Of a DNA stretch of 64,000 nt, positions 38,660-47,541 are shown piece after piece (the first letter of the stretch is position 1; each line of letters starts with the position of its first letter). A program made the position numbers and the translations under genes. The notes beneath the pieces were generated by a model. The model saw nothing but the letters and a program-made list of their open reading frames with translations. It was not told the origin of the DNA and did not search any database. Location: assembly GCF_000429645.1 (NCBI RefSeq), contig NZ_AUCG01000021.1:62001-126000 (forward strand), given 5' to 3'. Source of the stretch: Niveispirillum irakense DSM 11586 (GTDB taxonomy: Bacteria; Pseudomonadota; Alphaproteobacteria; Azospirillales; Azospirillaceae).

Positions 38660-41575
38660 TCAGGCCCCTGCAGGCAGGGGGGAACCGGCCCTCACCTGTT
38701 CCTCCGTTGGGAGGATGAGGGCGAGCAGACCATAGCCCCCCTTTTCCAGAATATCGGCAAGGGCCGTCCGTTCGGACAGGGCTTGAGTTGTCAGGCCAAT
38801 CCGGGCCAGGGCGAGGATGCGTCCATACCGTGCCCAGACCATATGAAGGCGGGCGTTACGCCGGGTGGTTCCCACCTCCGCCCTTTCAATCTCGGCCAAC
38901 CCTTCCACCCCCTGACCAAGATTGATCATCGCCAGCCCGCGCCGGACCTGTAAAGGGTTGTCCAACAACGGGGAGCCCGCAGCCCCCGACAGGGCCAAGC
39001 CTTGGCGTGACAGGGTGAAAGCCTCGTTATAGTGGCCCAGCCGGACCTTGACCTCCGCCGCATAGGTACGGGCGAAGATGCGGTTGAACGGATAGTGCCC
39101 GGTATCGGCCAGGTGCAGGGCATGCATGACAAATGTGTCGGCTTCCGCAGGCCGGTCCATATAAGACAGGCAGCGGGCACGCATGATGGCGGTCACCATC
39201 GCGCTATCGACCATCAGGAACCGACCGGGCGTGTGGTTTTCCCAAGCCCGCTCTTCCCCCGCCCTTTCCAGCAGGGACAGCGACGCGGCAAGCTGCCCAT
39301 GCTCCAGCAGACAGCAGGCGGCCAGGATCATGACCTCCGGATGGGGGGCTGATGCGCCCACATGCTGACTGAGCGTGAGGGCTTGTTGCGACAACGCAAC
39401 TGCATGACGCAGGTCGCCATAGACCCATTCATAACTGATCTGCTGGACCAGCCCCGCCAGGGCGCTTTCATCATCACCGGCCTGTCGCGCCAGAAGAATG
39501 GCATCATCAAGCGCTTCCATGGCGCGCGCATGCAGACCAGCCGGCATGGCGGCACGGGCAAGCGTCAATCGCAGATCCACGCCGGCGCGGTGTTTCTCAC
39601 TCCCCGCTGGCATCCGGTCATTGGCATTGATTGCCAGAGCAAAGAGTGAAACCGCTTCTGCGGCCAGGGAGCGGCGCAACGATTCCATGCCGGCTTCCCG
39701 GCCGGCTGCCAGGGCGACAGGCCAGAGTTGCGCCTGTCCCGCATGACGCGCCTGGGCGGCACGACGGCCGGGCAGGCTGGCGAAGTCAGCCATATCCAGC
39801 AAGTCAACCAGACGGGTATGAAGACGCTGCCGGTCGCGGCGGGTGATCCCCTCATAGACCGCTTCATGCAGCAGCGCGTGATGGAATGAATATTCCAGGC
39901 GCGGCAGAAGCCGGGTCTCATCAATCATTCCCGCAGCCGCCAGGCCACCAAGGGGCAATGTCTGTACCGATTGGCCGATCAAGCCCGCCAGAAGTGCCGC
40001 ATCAAAGGTCGGGCCGATCACGGCGGCGGCCCGCAATGTATCCCGCAAGGGGTCTCGCAGCACATCGGTACGGGCGGCAAGCAATGCCTGTACCGTGTCG
40101 GGCAGATGGCCCCGTGCCGGCACGCCCAGTCGCATCGCACCGGGGGAACCAGTGACCACCCCCTGATCCTGCAGCACCCGCACGCATTCGACTAAAAAGA
40201 AGGGATTCCCCTGGGCGCGGCGCAGCAGGTCGGCCTTCACCGGTGCCAAAGCCGGGTCCATGCCCATCCGGCTATCCAGCAGCGCCCCTGCCTCTTCTGA
40301 GGTGAGCGGTGCCAAACGGTGGCGCTTGACCGCCAGCCCTATATCCAGCGCGGGAGGAAGGACCTCTTCCCGGCTGCTGGCCAGCAGCATTACGGGATGC
40401 CCCACCATACGCGGCAACAGGGCGGAGAGAACGGTGAGGACTTCTGTCCCCGCCCAATGCAGATCCTCCACCAGCAGCAGCAGCGGCCGGGTGCGTGCGC
40501 CGGCTGCTGCAATATCTGCAATGGCGCCTGCGGCCAGGACCAGACGGTTTTCACCGGCTTTAGGGCGCGCGGCATTGGCATCATTATGCAGCAGCAGGGA
40601 AAGTGATTGAGCGCCCTGGTCCGAGGCACCGGCGGCCATGATCAACGCCAGCGTCTCTTCCCGGGTCGCCGGCAGGGGGCCATCCAGCAATTCTGCCGTC
40701 AATTCGTGCAGAAGGCTGGGGGCGTCCAGTGGCATGATCGCAGGCACCGCCCATTCAACCACACGGACACCGCGCCAGCGCGCATCGGCAGCCAAAAGGG
40801 CCATCAGCTTGGACTTACCCAAGCCGGCCTCCCCCGTCACCATATGCAAGGCGGGAACCACACCGCTGCCCGATACCGGCATCCGCCCGGTCAGCACCGA
40901 TAAGGCATCCGAGAGCGTGCGGCGCAACCTGTCACGCCCAACCATCGGGGAGGCATCGCTGGCCTGGAGACGGCGGCGGCGAATACCCATCACCTGGAAA
41001 GCGGAAAGCCTGTCGGTCGGGGTCAGATCCACAGGCTCAACCGCCTTCACATCCACCCAGTCGCCCGCCAGGGCCGCCGTGCTGTCTGCGATACGGATAC
41101 TGTTCGGCACGGCCGATTGCAGCAGCTTGGCAGCCGCATTGACCGCCCGCCCGATAACCGGGGCACCGATGCGGGCCTGCATCGCCGCGCCATCCCATAA
41201 AACCTCACCAGAACAAAGGCCCAGGCGCAAGGCGATCTGATGATCGCGCCCCACCTCACGCAACATGGCATCCGCCGCAAAGCAGGCTCTTGCGGCATGG
41301 TTTTCCTGGGCCGCCGGGGCCCCGAAAATGGCGTAAACACCGTCCCCCAATGTCTGGCACAGGGTGCCGCCATACCGGGTCACATGACGGATCATCATGT
41401 CGATGGCGCCCGCCAACAGTTCGCGGGCATCTTCGGGATCCTGCGGCGCGATCAGATGGGTGGAGTTGACGATATCGCAGAACAGAATCGTGGCTGAACG
41501 GCGGTCAGACAGCCCTACGCCCTTCAGGGCGGCATGCGATCCGAAAAGATCGACGGGCGGCATATGTTCAGCCAT
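38660..41575 (-). CDS. Class III adenylate cyclase fused to an AAA/STAND-type ATPase and TPR-like repeats
   Basis: A 971-residue cytoplasmic signalling protein. Residues about 25-200 form a class III nucleotide cyclase domain with metal-binding aspartates in FCDIVNSTH (about 34) and GDGVYAIFG (about 78). A P-loop ATPase follows (TGEAGLGKSK, about 275) with a Walker-B-like LLLLVEDLHWAG, then about 450 residues of helical repeats. No membrane segment is present. The ATG at 41575 follows GGAGGGTGGACAGAG. This architecture is widespread in alphaproteobacteria. It could supply cAMP for the Crp-type regulator nearby, though the ligand and trigger are unknown. Confidence 0.88.
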   Translation of the reverse strand: MAEHMPPVDLFGSHAALKGVGLSDRRSATILFCDIVNSTHLIAPQDPEDARELLAGAIDMMIRHVTRYGGTLCQTLGDGVYAIFGAPAAQENHAARACFAADAMLREVGRDHQIALRLGLCSGEVLWDGAAMQARIGAPVIGRAVNAAAKLLQSAVPNSIRIADSTAALAGDWVDVKAVEPVDLTPTDRLSAFQVMGIRRRRLQASDASPMVGRDRLRRTLSDALSVLTGRMPVSGSGVVPALHMVTGEAGLGKSKLMALLAADARWRGVRVVEWAVPAIMPLDAPSLLHELTAELLDGPLPATREETLALIMAAGASDQGAQSLSLLLHNDANAARPKAGENRLVLAAGAIADIAAAGARTRPLLLLVEDLHWAGTEVLTVLSALLPRMVGHPVMLLASSREEVLPPALDIGLAVKRHRLAPLTSEEAGALLDSRMGMDPALAPVKADLLRRAQGNPFFLVECVRVLQDQGVVTGSPGAMRLGVPARGHLPDTVQALLAARTDVLRDPLRDTLRAAAVIGPTFDAALLAGLIGQSVQTLPLGGLAAAGMIDETRLLPRLEYSFHHALLHEAVYEGITRRDRQRLHTRLVDLLDMADFASLPGRRAAQARHAGQAQLWPVALAAGREAGMESLRRSLAAEAVSLFALAINANDRMPAGSEKHRAGVDLRLTLARAAMPAGLHARAMEALDDAILLARQAGDDESALAGLVQQISYEWVYGDLRHAVALSQQALTLSQHVGASAPHPEVMILAACCLLEHGQLAASLSLLERAGEERAWENHTPGRFLMVDSAMVTAIMRARCLSYMDRPAEADTFVMHALHLADTGHYPFNRIFARTYAAEVKVRLGHYNEAFTLSRQGLALSGAAGSPLLDNPLQVRRGLAMINLGQGVEGLAEIERAEVGTTRRNARLHMVWARYGRILALARIGLTTQALSERTALADILEKGGYGLLALILPTEEQVRAGSPLPAGA

Positions 41576-41913
41576 CTCTGTCCACCCTCCTGGGGACAAT
41601 GACCGGAACCGACTTCCGGTGCCCGGCCCGCCTAGTAGAATATGAATACCACTTTGGTGTGCCTTCATACAATAGCACCACCGTGATGACCCGCAAGCGC
41701 CGACTGCCCCGAAGCAGGAATGAAAAAATACTGGCTCGGGGCCAGGATGGATGGGAAGAGCGCCCTTCATCCTTTATTAGGCAAGATAGGGGACAATGCG
41801 GGCGCCGGAACGAACGGCCGGCATCATCGCTTCCGGCATTATCCTTGTGGGCACCTGCCCATTGTGGAATAATGCCTCTTGTCATTGTCGACCGTTCAAA
41901 GGGCATGGCCTTT
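41576..41913. other. Non-coding gap between the cyclase gene and flaF
   Basis: This 338-base region separates two divergent genes and must hold both promoters. No RNA gene, clear sigma-54 (TGGCAC-N5-TTGC) site or strong hairpin was found in it. An in-frame extension of flaF runs through most of it but has no family match. Confidence 0.5.
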
Positions 41914-42360
41914 ATGAAGCCTGCGACGGGTTATACCAACCGCCCCACCTCCGAAGATCCGCGCGATGTCGAGGCCTGGGGCCTGACAGAAGCCGCACGG
42001 CGGCTGATCCACGCCCGGCAAACGCCGGAAAACCAGGATTTGCTGCGTCAGGCACTGTCCCTCAATCAGCGTCTCTGGACCATTTTCCAGACCTCCATGG
42101 TCGATCCGGAATGCCCGCTGCCGAAGGATGTTCGCGATAATGTTCTGGCACTCTCCATCATCGTGGACCGCCAGACATTTGATCGGCTGATCGACCTGGA
42201 TGTCAGCAAACTGGACCGGCTGATTGATATCAACCGGGCCGTTGCCACGGGCTTGTCGCAGCGTCCGGTCGGTGCAGGCCCAGCACCGCAGCCGGTTCCA
42301 CCGCAAAAGCCTGTGGGCACACCACCGCCCTCTGCCGGAAAGCTTAGTATTTCGATCTGA
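41914..42360 (+). CDS. flaF: Flagellar biosynthesis regulator FlaF
   Basis: A 148-residue protein whose core (WGLTEAARRLIHARQTPENQ; LRQALSLNQRLWTIFQTSMV; ALSIIVDRQTFDRLID) matches FlaF, which in Caulobacter promotes flagellin synthesis and secretion opposite to FlbT. The last 35 residues are a Pro/Gly-rich extension. The ATG at 41914 is preferred because AAAGGG lies 10 bases upstream; ATG 41905 is the alternative. In most alphaproteobacteria flaF sits next to flbT; here they are 13.6 kb apart. Confidence 0.88.
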   Translation: MKPATGYTNRPTSEDPRDVEAWGLTEAARRLIHARQTPENQDLLRQALSLNQRLWTIFQTSMVDPECPLPKDVRDNVLALSIIVDRQTFDRLIDLDVSKLDRLIDINRAVATGLSQRPVGAGPAPQPVPPQKPVGTPPPSAGKLSISI

Positions 42361-42489
42361 TTTCGCTCCTGCCTCTACGCTCAGGCTGCGCCATTTAGAT
42401 TGCATTTTATCTATTTCGCCGATATGGTAAAATCAGATGATGTGCTAGACTGTCCGCAAGGCAGGGGAGAGAAGGAAAGGGGTTCGGTC

Positions 42490-43278
42490 ATGGCTATCAG
42501 CAGCGCCGCCAGCCTTTTCAGCAGCAACACAACCACGTCCCGCTCCTCGGCTGCGGACGTGCTGATGGCTGAGCAGGCCGTGAAGCAGCAGCAGAAGCTG
42601 CGCGAGCTGGAAAAGATCGCTGATGAAGTGACCTCCTACAGCGCCCAGAAGGAAAAACTGGATAAGAAGGCTGCTGCGCAGGCCAATATCCAGGTCCAGA
42701 CTTTCGAAAAGCAGGTGCGCAAGTCACCTTACGCGACGACCAGCACGGCAACCGATATCGGTACGCTGGTCAAGGATACCACCCGGCTGAATGTTTACAG
42801 CAACCTGAAGAAGGGTGATAACGGCGACGTTTTCCGCTTCAAGACTCAGGGATCGGGAGAAATTCAGCTCAATACTGTTGCTGACCCTGGCCTGCGGGTA
42901 CAGGTAGTGACCCGTTTTGGCGGTGTGGTTGCTGATAGCGCCGCCACTGTCGGGAAAAATTTCGATAACTTTAAGTCTCTCACCGAAGGCAACCTCAAGC
43001 TGCCCGCGGGGGAGTATTTCCTTAAGGTCACCCACGCTAAAGGCACGGCCCGTGATGAAAAGGGCAAGGTGATCGAGGATAAGAACTACGCCATGCAGCT
43101 TTCCATGGGCGTTTATCGTCGCGATTATGATACGGTTGCCCAACAGCCCCAGGCGGGGGACGGGATACCGCAACAATCCCAATCGCAGATTGAGCTGATG
43201 ACGATGCTGCAGACCCAGTCCTATACGGATTTCGGTCTGTCAGGCACCCAGAAGCTGAGCAACGCGCTTCTCGGCTAA
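42490..43278 (+). CDS. Flagellar-locus hypothetical protein
   Basis: A 262-residue protein without a signal peptide. The Ser/Thr-rich start (MAISSAASLFSSNTTTSRSS) and a coiled-coil stretch (AEQAVKQQQKLRELEKIADEV, about 27-47, in parts) recall exported flagellar axial proteins. The middle has a beta-rich domain (DNGDVFRFKTQGSGEIQLNTVA; split) resembling pre-peptidase-type sandwich folds. I do not recognise the family. It follows flaF in the same direction and faces the HEQAH gene. Export through the flagellar system is a guess. Confidence 0.65.
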   Translation: MAISSAASLFSSNTTTSRSSAADVLMAEQAVKQQQKLRELEKIADEVTSYSAQKEKLDKKAAAQANIQVQTFEKQVRKSPYATTSTATDIGTLVKDTTRLNVYSNLKKGDNGDVFRFKTQGSGEIQLNTVADPGLRVQVVTRFGGVVADSAATVGKNFDNFKSLTEGNLKLPAGEYFLKVTHAKGTARDEKGKVIEDKNYAMQLSMGVYRRDYDTVAQQPQAGDGIPQQSQSQIELMTMLQTQSYTDFGLSGTQKLSNALLG

Positions 43279-43320
43279 TCTGCCGACGCGCCGACCGGGG
43301 CATGGCTCCGGTCAGACCTC

Positions 43321-43959
43321 TCAGGCAATCAAGCTGAATATCGTGGCCGCCGGGGTGGCACTGCCGCCATAGGCGGCCTGTGCCTGTTTGGCCTGCGCAC
43401 TCAAACTTGCCGCTTCCCCCTGTCGCCCTTCGCTGTCGGCCTGCCGGGATTCATCTTCGGTGCTGCTGTTGCTGCGCAATTCTGATTGGGCTTGGGCTTT
43501 CGTTGCATCCGCCTGACTGGCAACGGCACGATCCTGCGGTGATGGTTCCGCCGGAGCCAGGGCGGCACGCTTGACCACCTCCATCTTCGTGATGGTCGCT
43601 TCCGGGTCGCCCCGCACGGGCGATACGTCAATCGGCACCTCACCGGCCGTGGCGTAGCGCCGTCCGTCCGGACCGGTGGTATATTCCAGCCGGATGCCCC
43701 CGGCATAAGGGCCGCCAACGGTTTTATGCGCCTGTTCGTGCTGGCGAACCTGCATGTCGGTTTTCTGCAGTTCCCGGATCTGGTCCCGCGCCTCCTGGGA
43801 GAGGTTGCGCTCCGCCGCGGGTGTGCCAGGAGGGGCCGCTTCGGCCTGCACACCAGCCTCTTCCACGCCCTCAGCCTGGGCAGCACCGGCCTGCCCTTGT
43901 GTCGATCGACGCAAGGTGGCGGGACTATAGGCGGTCGCGGCTCCCGGCAGTATCTGCAT
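43321..43959 (-). CDS. Putative SprA-related metalloprotease-like protein
   Basis: A 212-residue protein with the motif [20 protein letters not shown] (about residues 69-88), in which HEQAH has the HExxH form of a zinc site, followed by [20 protein letters not shown]. This combination marks the SprA/CJM1_0395 family of putative metalloproteases. No function is established. The flanks are low-complexity Ala/Gln/Ser sequence. The ATG at 43959 was chosen because upstream in-frame sequence has no family match. It is next to flgE. Confidence 0.8.
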   Translation of the reverse strand: MQILPGAATAYSPATLRRSTQGQAGAAQAEGVEEAGVQAEAAPPGTPAAERNLSQEARDQIRELQKTDMQVRQHEQAHKTVGGPYAGGIRLEYTTGPDGRRYATAGEVPIDVSPVRGDPEATITKMEVVKRAALAPAEPSPQDRAVASQADATKAQAQSELRSNSSTEDESRQADSEGRQGEAASLSAQAKQAQAAYGGSATPAATIFSLIA

Positions 43960-44120
43960 GGTCGGCGAAAAGTTGTCAGACAGACAGAAGATAAAGCGGA
44001 TACTGGGTCGTTTCCAGCCCCGTTCAACGCCAACACCTGCCGATCCGATACAATTCCAACCGTCCTTGATCGTAACCAATCAAGGGAGATTTTGTTGTCT
44101 CTCAGGCCCCGGGCTCTGCC

Positions 44121-44164
44121 CCCCCAAAAATGCGAAATCCCGGCCCTCTTTCGGGAGCCGGGAT
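44121..44164 (-). terminator. flgE transcription terminator
   Basis: ATCCCGGC (44137-44144) pairs with GCCGGGAT (44157-44164). On the minus strand the stem is followed by TTCGCATTTTTGGG. It lies about 50 bases past the flgE stop. Confidence 0.7.
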
Positions 44165-44211
44165 CGACACGCCTTGCACCATGGGTAAGGGGCAGGTGCC
44201 GCCCGCTGCGA

Positions 44212-46929
44212 TTACCGTTTCAGGTTGATCGTCTCCGTCAACATTTCATCCGTGGTCGTGATGACGCGCGTATTGGCCGTGTAGGAGCGCTGCGCCACAA
44301 TCAGCTTGGTGAATTCCTGCGCGATATCGACGTTGGACCCTTCCAGGCTGCTCGCCTCCAGATAACCGGCACCGTTCAGGCCGGTTTCGGTGAAGCGGGC
44401 GCGGCCACTTTCCGCAGATTCTGTGAAGACTGCCCCGGTCTCCCGCTCCAGCGCATTGGCATTGTTGAACAGAACCACGGGTACCCGGGCGATGACGCGG
44501 CTGTTGCCATTGTCATATTTGGCCACCACGTCACCATTGCTGCGAACCTCCACATCCTGGAACGTGCCCTGGGCGCTGCCGTCGGCAATGTTGGTCGTCA
44601 CGTTGATGGCGCTGCCGTTGAATTCCTTCAGACCACTGGCTTGGCCGAAATTACCAAGATTGAGCGAAATCTGCTGCGGACCATTGCCGTAATCGACGGT
44701 GAAGCTCACCTGGGCTGCTGCGCCCTCCTCCGTCACGGCACTGACAATGGCATTGCCCTCACCGACATTGGCGGCGCTCATGGCCGACAGGGTGCCAGCC
44801 CTCGCCAGACCGCCACTGGACAGCTGACCGCCAAATTCCAGGGCGATGTGGGGCGGTGTATTGCCCGACTGCGCCAAGGGAGTACCGAGGAAGGCAACAC
44901 CATCCTGATTGGAGGTCAGGGTCAAAACCCCGCCTACAGCCGCCGCCTGGACGGGCAGGCCGGACTGGCTGACCGCCAGGGCAAGATTGCCGGCAATCTC
45001 ATCCAGCGATACTTCCTGCCCCGTGGTGGTATAGCTGATCGTGCGGTTAAAGGATGGAAGGGTGGCTTGGGTGCCATCCAGAACCGTCGTGGTCTTGTTC
45101 GCCACCAGGTTCAACTGCCCCGACCCGGCGACATAGGCGTCCGCCCGGTAAGGGGCACCGAAATCATTGTTTACCTGCTGGGCGATTTCGGCAAACACGT
45201 CGTCATAGGTGGCGAAGTTGGTCTGGTTCTGCTCCGTAATCTGGACGGAGTAGGTATTGCCGTTCAGGCTGATCGCGACGCGCTGGCCCAACTGGGGGGT
45301 GTCCGTAGGCACCAGCGGGGGCGTCAGGGTGGTGAAGTCGAAGAGCCCCTCAGCCGGGGTCGGCGGAACAGCGGCTGTATTCGCAGGCGTGATCACCGGG
45401 TTCACCTGGATCGGGTCCGGGCTACGCACCGTCACCGAATAGACAGCACCCACGTCACCGGGCACACCGCTCAGCGAGATACGCTGGGTCTGACGGCTGC
45501 CGGTTATGTTCCCCTGCACTGTATCCACATAGGTGGTGTTGTTACCGGCGATGGAGTTGGTAACAGTGGCAGTGGAGGTAAAGTTATCGACGCCGTTCTG
45601 CGTGCCGCTCAGGGTCAGGGTATTACCGGAAACCGCGGCGACAACATTCCGCGTGGGAGAGTCCGCGTTCACCTGGGCCGCCAGGGCGGTCATCACACCA
45701 GCCAAATCCTTCAACTGACCAATATTGGCAGAGCTGACCGTGACCGTGTAAGGCGTGGCCACGCCACCCACAGTTGTTTCCACCTCAAAAACGTCACCGA
45801 TATCAATGGCGGAACCAGAAAAGCTGATGGCTTCACGGCGCACAGTAGAGGTGGTGGCCGGGCTGGCAACGGGGGTGGCGACGGCGTTATTGGTCAGCGT
45901 GGCGTTGGTGACCGATGTGCTGACGGTGAAGCCTGTTCCAGGAGAAGAGGCCTTTAGCTGCAGGCGGCCATTGATCACGGTGGCAACCGCGCCGGTCGGG
46001 GGTACCGCACCATTGATCTGATCAGCAATCGATTGGGCAACACCAGCCAGATTGGAAAGCTGGCCGGCATTCTGCGCCGTGATGGTGGTGGAGAAGGGCG
46101 CGCCGTTTACATTGACGGTATAGACGTCGCCGATTTTGAATTGGCCACCCGACGTGCTGCTGAACTGCACATCTTCGATCTGGGCACGAGCCACACGGCC
46201 CGGCGTCAGGCTGGTCGACTGGGCGCTGACCGGGAAGCCTGGCAGGGTCCCGGTCAAAGGCAGGCTGCCAACGGCACCCGGCGCATCAATGGTCATGCGC
46301 CAGGTGCCTTCGGTCTGACCGGGGCGCCAGCCCAGCGTCAGGGTGCGGGGCGTACCCACCGCGTCATAAATCTTGATCTCTGTCGACTGGATCGGCTGGC
46401 CGGGCGTGGGGGCTGTCGGCAAGCTCGCCGCCAGGGTCACATTCCGGGTTGCAACCGGGCTGTCGATATCCGCCGTCACCTGGATCGGTGTAGCAGCGGT
46501 GGAGAATGTATTGTTCGCCTCATTATAGGCATAGCCATTCAGGGCAAAGCCGGAACGGTTCGCCAGGATGCGATCCTCATTCAGTTCGAAGCTGCCATCG
46601 CGGGTATAGAGCCGTTCCTGCCCCACCACCTCGCCAGCCGACAGGCGGCTGACGCTGAAGAAGCCCTGGCCACGGATAGCCAGGTTGGTGTTGCGATCGG
46701 CAACCGAAATCGTACCGGTCACGGTGTTCGCATAGCTCGGCCGTGCAACCACGCCGCCAGGGTTATGAACCTTGGAGTTGGACTGCAGCACCAGGTTGGT
46801 GAAAGCAGTATCAACGCGCTTGTAACCCGTGGTCTGCGAGTTGGCGATATTGTCCGAGATATGGCCGAGCGCCGCAGACTGTGCCTGCAGCCCCGAGATG
46901 CCGGTCGTTAAGGAGCCGAAGATGCTCAT
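44212..46929 (-). CDS. flgE: Flagellar hook protein FlgE, greatly enlarged
   Basis: A 905-residue hook protein, about twice the usual size. The N-terminal rod/hook motif (FGSLTTGISGLQAQSAALGH, then NIANSQTTGYKR) and the C-terminal helix (TKLIVAQRSYTANTRVITT) are conserved. The extra length is beta-rich, with repeated modules at about 265-342, 365-457 and 546-632, each starting GD/GQ-V-x-V and holding a G-x-L-x-x-L...A-x-Q-x-N helix. Similar modules occur in FlgL and flagellin here. The ATG at 46929 follows CGGGAG, and a sigma-54 promoter lies 44 bases upstream. Confidence 0.95.
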   Translation of the reverse strand: MSIFGSLTTGISGLQAQSAALGHISDNIANSQTTGYKRVDTAFTNLVLQSNSKVHNPGGVVARPSYANTVTGTISVADRNTNLAIRGQGFFSVSRLSAGEVVGQERLYTRDGSFELNEDRILANRSGFALNGYAYNEANNTFSTAATPIQVTADIDSPVATRNVTLAASLPTAPTPGQPIQSTEIKIYDAVGTPRTLTLGWRPGQTEGTWRMTIDAPGAVGSLPLTGTLPGFPVSAQSTSLTPGRVARAQIEDVQFSSTSGGQFKIGDVYTVNVNGAPFSTTITAQNAGQLSNLAGVAQSIADQINGAVPPTGAVATVINGRLQLKASSPGTGFTVSTSVTNATLTNNAVATPVASPATTSTVRREAISFSGSAIDIGDVFEVETTVGGVATPYTVTVSSANIGQLKDLAGVMTALAAQVNADSPTRNVVAAVSGNTLTLSGTQNGVDNFTSTATVTNSIAGNNTTYVDTVQGNITGSRQTQRISLSGVPGDVGAVYSVTVRSPDPIQVNPVITPANTAAVPPTPAEGLFDFTTLTPPLVPTDTPQLGQRVAISLNGNTYSVQITEQNQTNFATYDDVFAEIAQQVNNDFGAPYRADAYVAGSGQLNLVANKTTTVLDGTQATLPSFNRTISYTTTGQEVSLDEIAGNLALAVSQSGLPVQAAAVGGVLTLTSNQDGVAFLGTPLAQSGNTPPHIALEFGGQLSSGGLARAGTLSAMSAANVGEGNAIVSAVTEEGAAAQVSFTVDYGNGPQQISLNLGNFGQASGLKEFNGSAINVTTNIADGSAQGTFQDVEVRSNGDVVAKYDNGNSRVIARVPVVLFNNANALERETGAVFTESAESGRARFTETGLNGAGYLEASSLEGSNVDIAQEFTKLIVAQRSYTANTRVITTTDEMLTETINLKR

Positions 46930-46972
46930 GGGATAACTCCCGCTAAAAATGATGGCGTGTCGCTCAGGTAAA

Positions 46973-46988
46973 AGCAAATTCGGTGCCA
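46973..46988 (-). promoter_or_regulatory. Sigma-54 promoter of flgE
   Basis: The minus strand reads TGGCACCGAATTTGCT, a perfect match to the RpoN -24/-12 consensus TGGCAC-N5-TTGCW. It is 44 bases upstream of the flgE ATG. An AT-rich stretch lies just upstream (46990-47040), as often seen before activator-dependent promoters. Confidence 0.85.
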
Positions 46989-47134
46989 ACCACACACAGC
47001 CAACCAACCAATTGTTTATCTTAGATTTTTTGATTTTCATCAGCCGGCAGAGAGTGCCGCACCCTTGGTGCCCGGCCGTTTTTGCCGATCCGGGGCGGAT
47101 CGATTTGCCGGCCGCCATCGGCCCTCACATGCAC

Positions 47135-47175
47135 AAAACGGATCGGGCCGGTCATGATACATGACCGGCCCGATC
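47135..47175 (-). terminator. Strong terminator after the flgK-flgL group
   Basis: GATCGGGCCGGTCATG (47141-47156) and its exact complement (47160-47175) form a perfect 16-bp stem with an ATA loop. Minus-strand CGTTTTG follows. It ends the flgK-flgL-small-gene unit and insulates flgE, which has its own promoter. Confidence 0.85.
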
Positions 47176-47218
47176 CCCTCCTGATCCCCAACAACGGGGA
47201 GGCACCAATGATTCCGTC

Positions 47219-47509
47219 TCAGTTGTTCCGGGGCGGAACAGTAAAGGCGCCGGTGCGGATATCCCCCCCCAGCCCCTCCAGAAAAGTGGCTGTCGTTTCC
47301 GCACCATGCTTGGCCAGCAGTCCATAGACGGCAGCCGTAACCGACATGGTGCCGATGACGTCATAAGGCACGCCTTCACGCGCGGCGTTCAGCCAATAGG
47401 CGTTGAACTGGTCAAACAGACGGATGCGCATGGCTTCATCGGCAGCTTCCGGCGCACTGCTGGCAGCCGCCGTCGCAATAAAATTCGTAGGCGCGGCAAA
47501 AGCGTTCAT
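47219..47509 (-). CDS. Flagellar-operon hypothetical protein (96 residues)
   Basis: A 96-residue helical protein with the segment IRLFDQFNAYWLNAAREGVPYDVIG (read in parts, about 28-52) and a hydrophobic TAAVYGLLAKHGAETT helix. No signal peptide or membrane span is clear. I do not recognise a family. GAGGAGAAACTGAC precedes the ATG, and it lies 32 bases past flgL and before a strong terminator, so it is the last gene of the flgK-flgL operon. A chaperone or regulator of hook-filament junction assembly is possible but unsupported. Confidence 0.75.
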   Translation of the reverse strand: MNAFAAPTNFIATAAASSAPEAADEAMRIRLFDQFNAYWLNAAREGVPYDVIGTMSVTAAVYGLLAKHGAETTATFLEGLGGDIRTGAFTVPPRNN

Positions 47510-47541
47510 GTCAGTTTCTCCTCATCTCGAGTGTTGGCGTG

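Noticed and set aside
41576-41770. Longer start for the cyclase gene
   Set aside because: The added 65 residues have no family match, and ATG 41575 has a good ribosome-binding site.
42383-42403. Possible sigma-54 promoter before the gene at 42490
   Set aside because: ATTGCA is present, but the -24 position lacks the essential GG at the right spacing.
43726-45957. 743-codon open frame on the plus strand opposite flgE
   Set aside because: It is antisense to a certain hook protein gene. Its composition (His, Gly, Arg-rich) is typical of a shadow frame in high-GC DNA, and no motif is recognisable.
46930-47118. Longer start for flgE
   Set aside because: The extension crosses the sigma-54 promoter, and hook proteins begin at the MSIFGSL-type motif.
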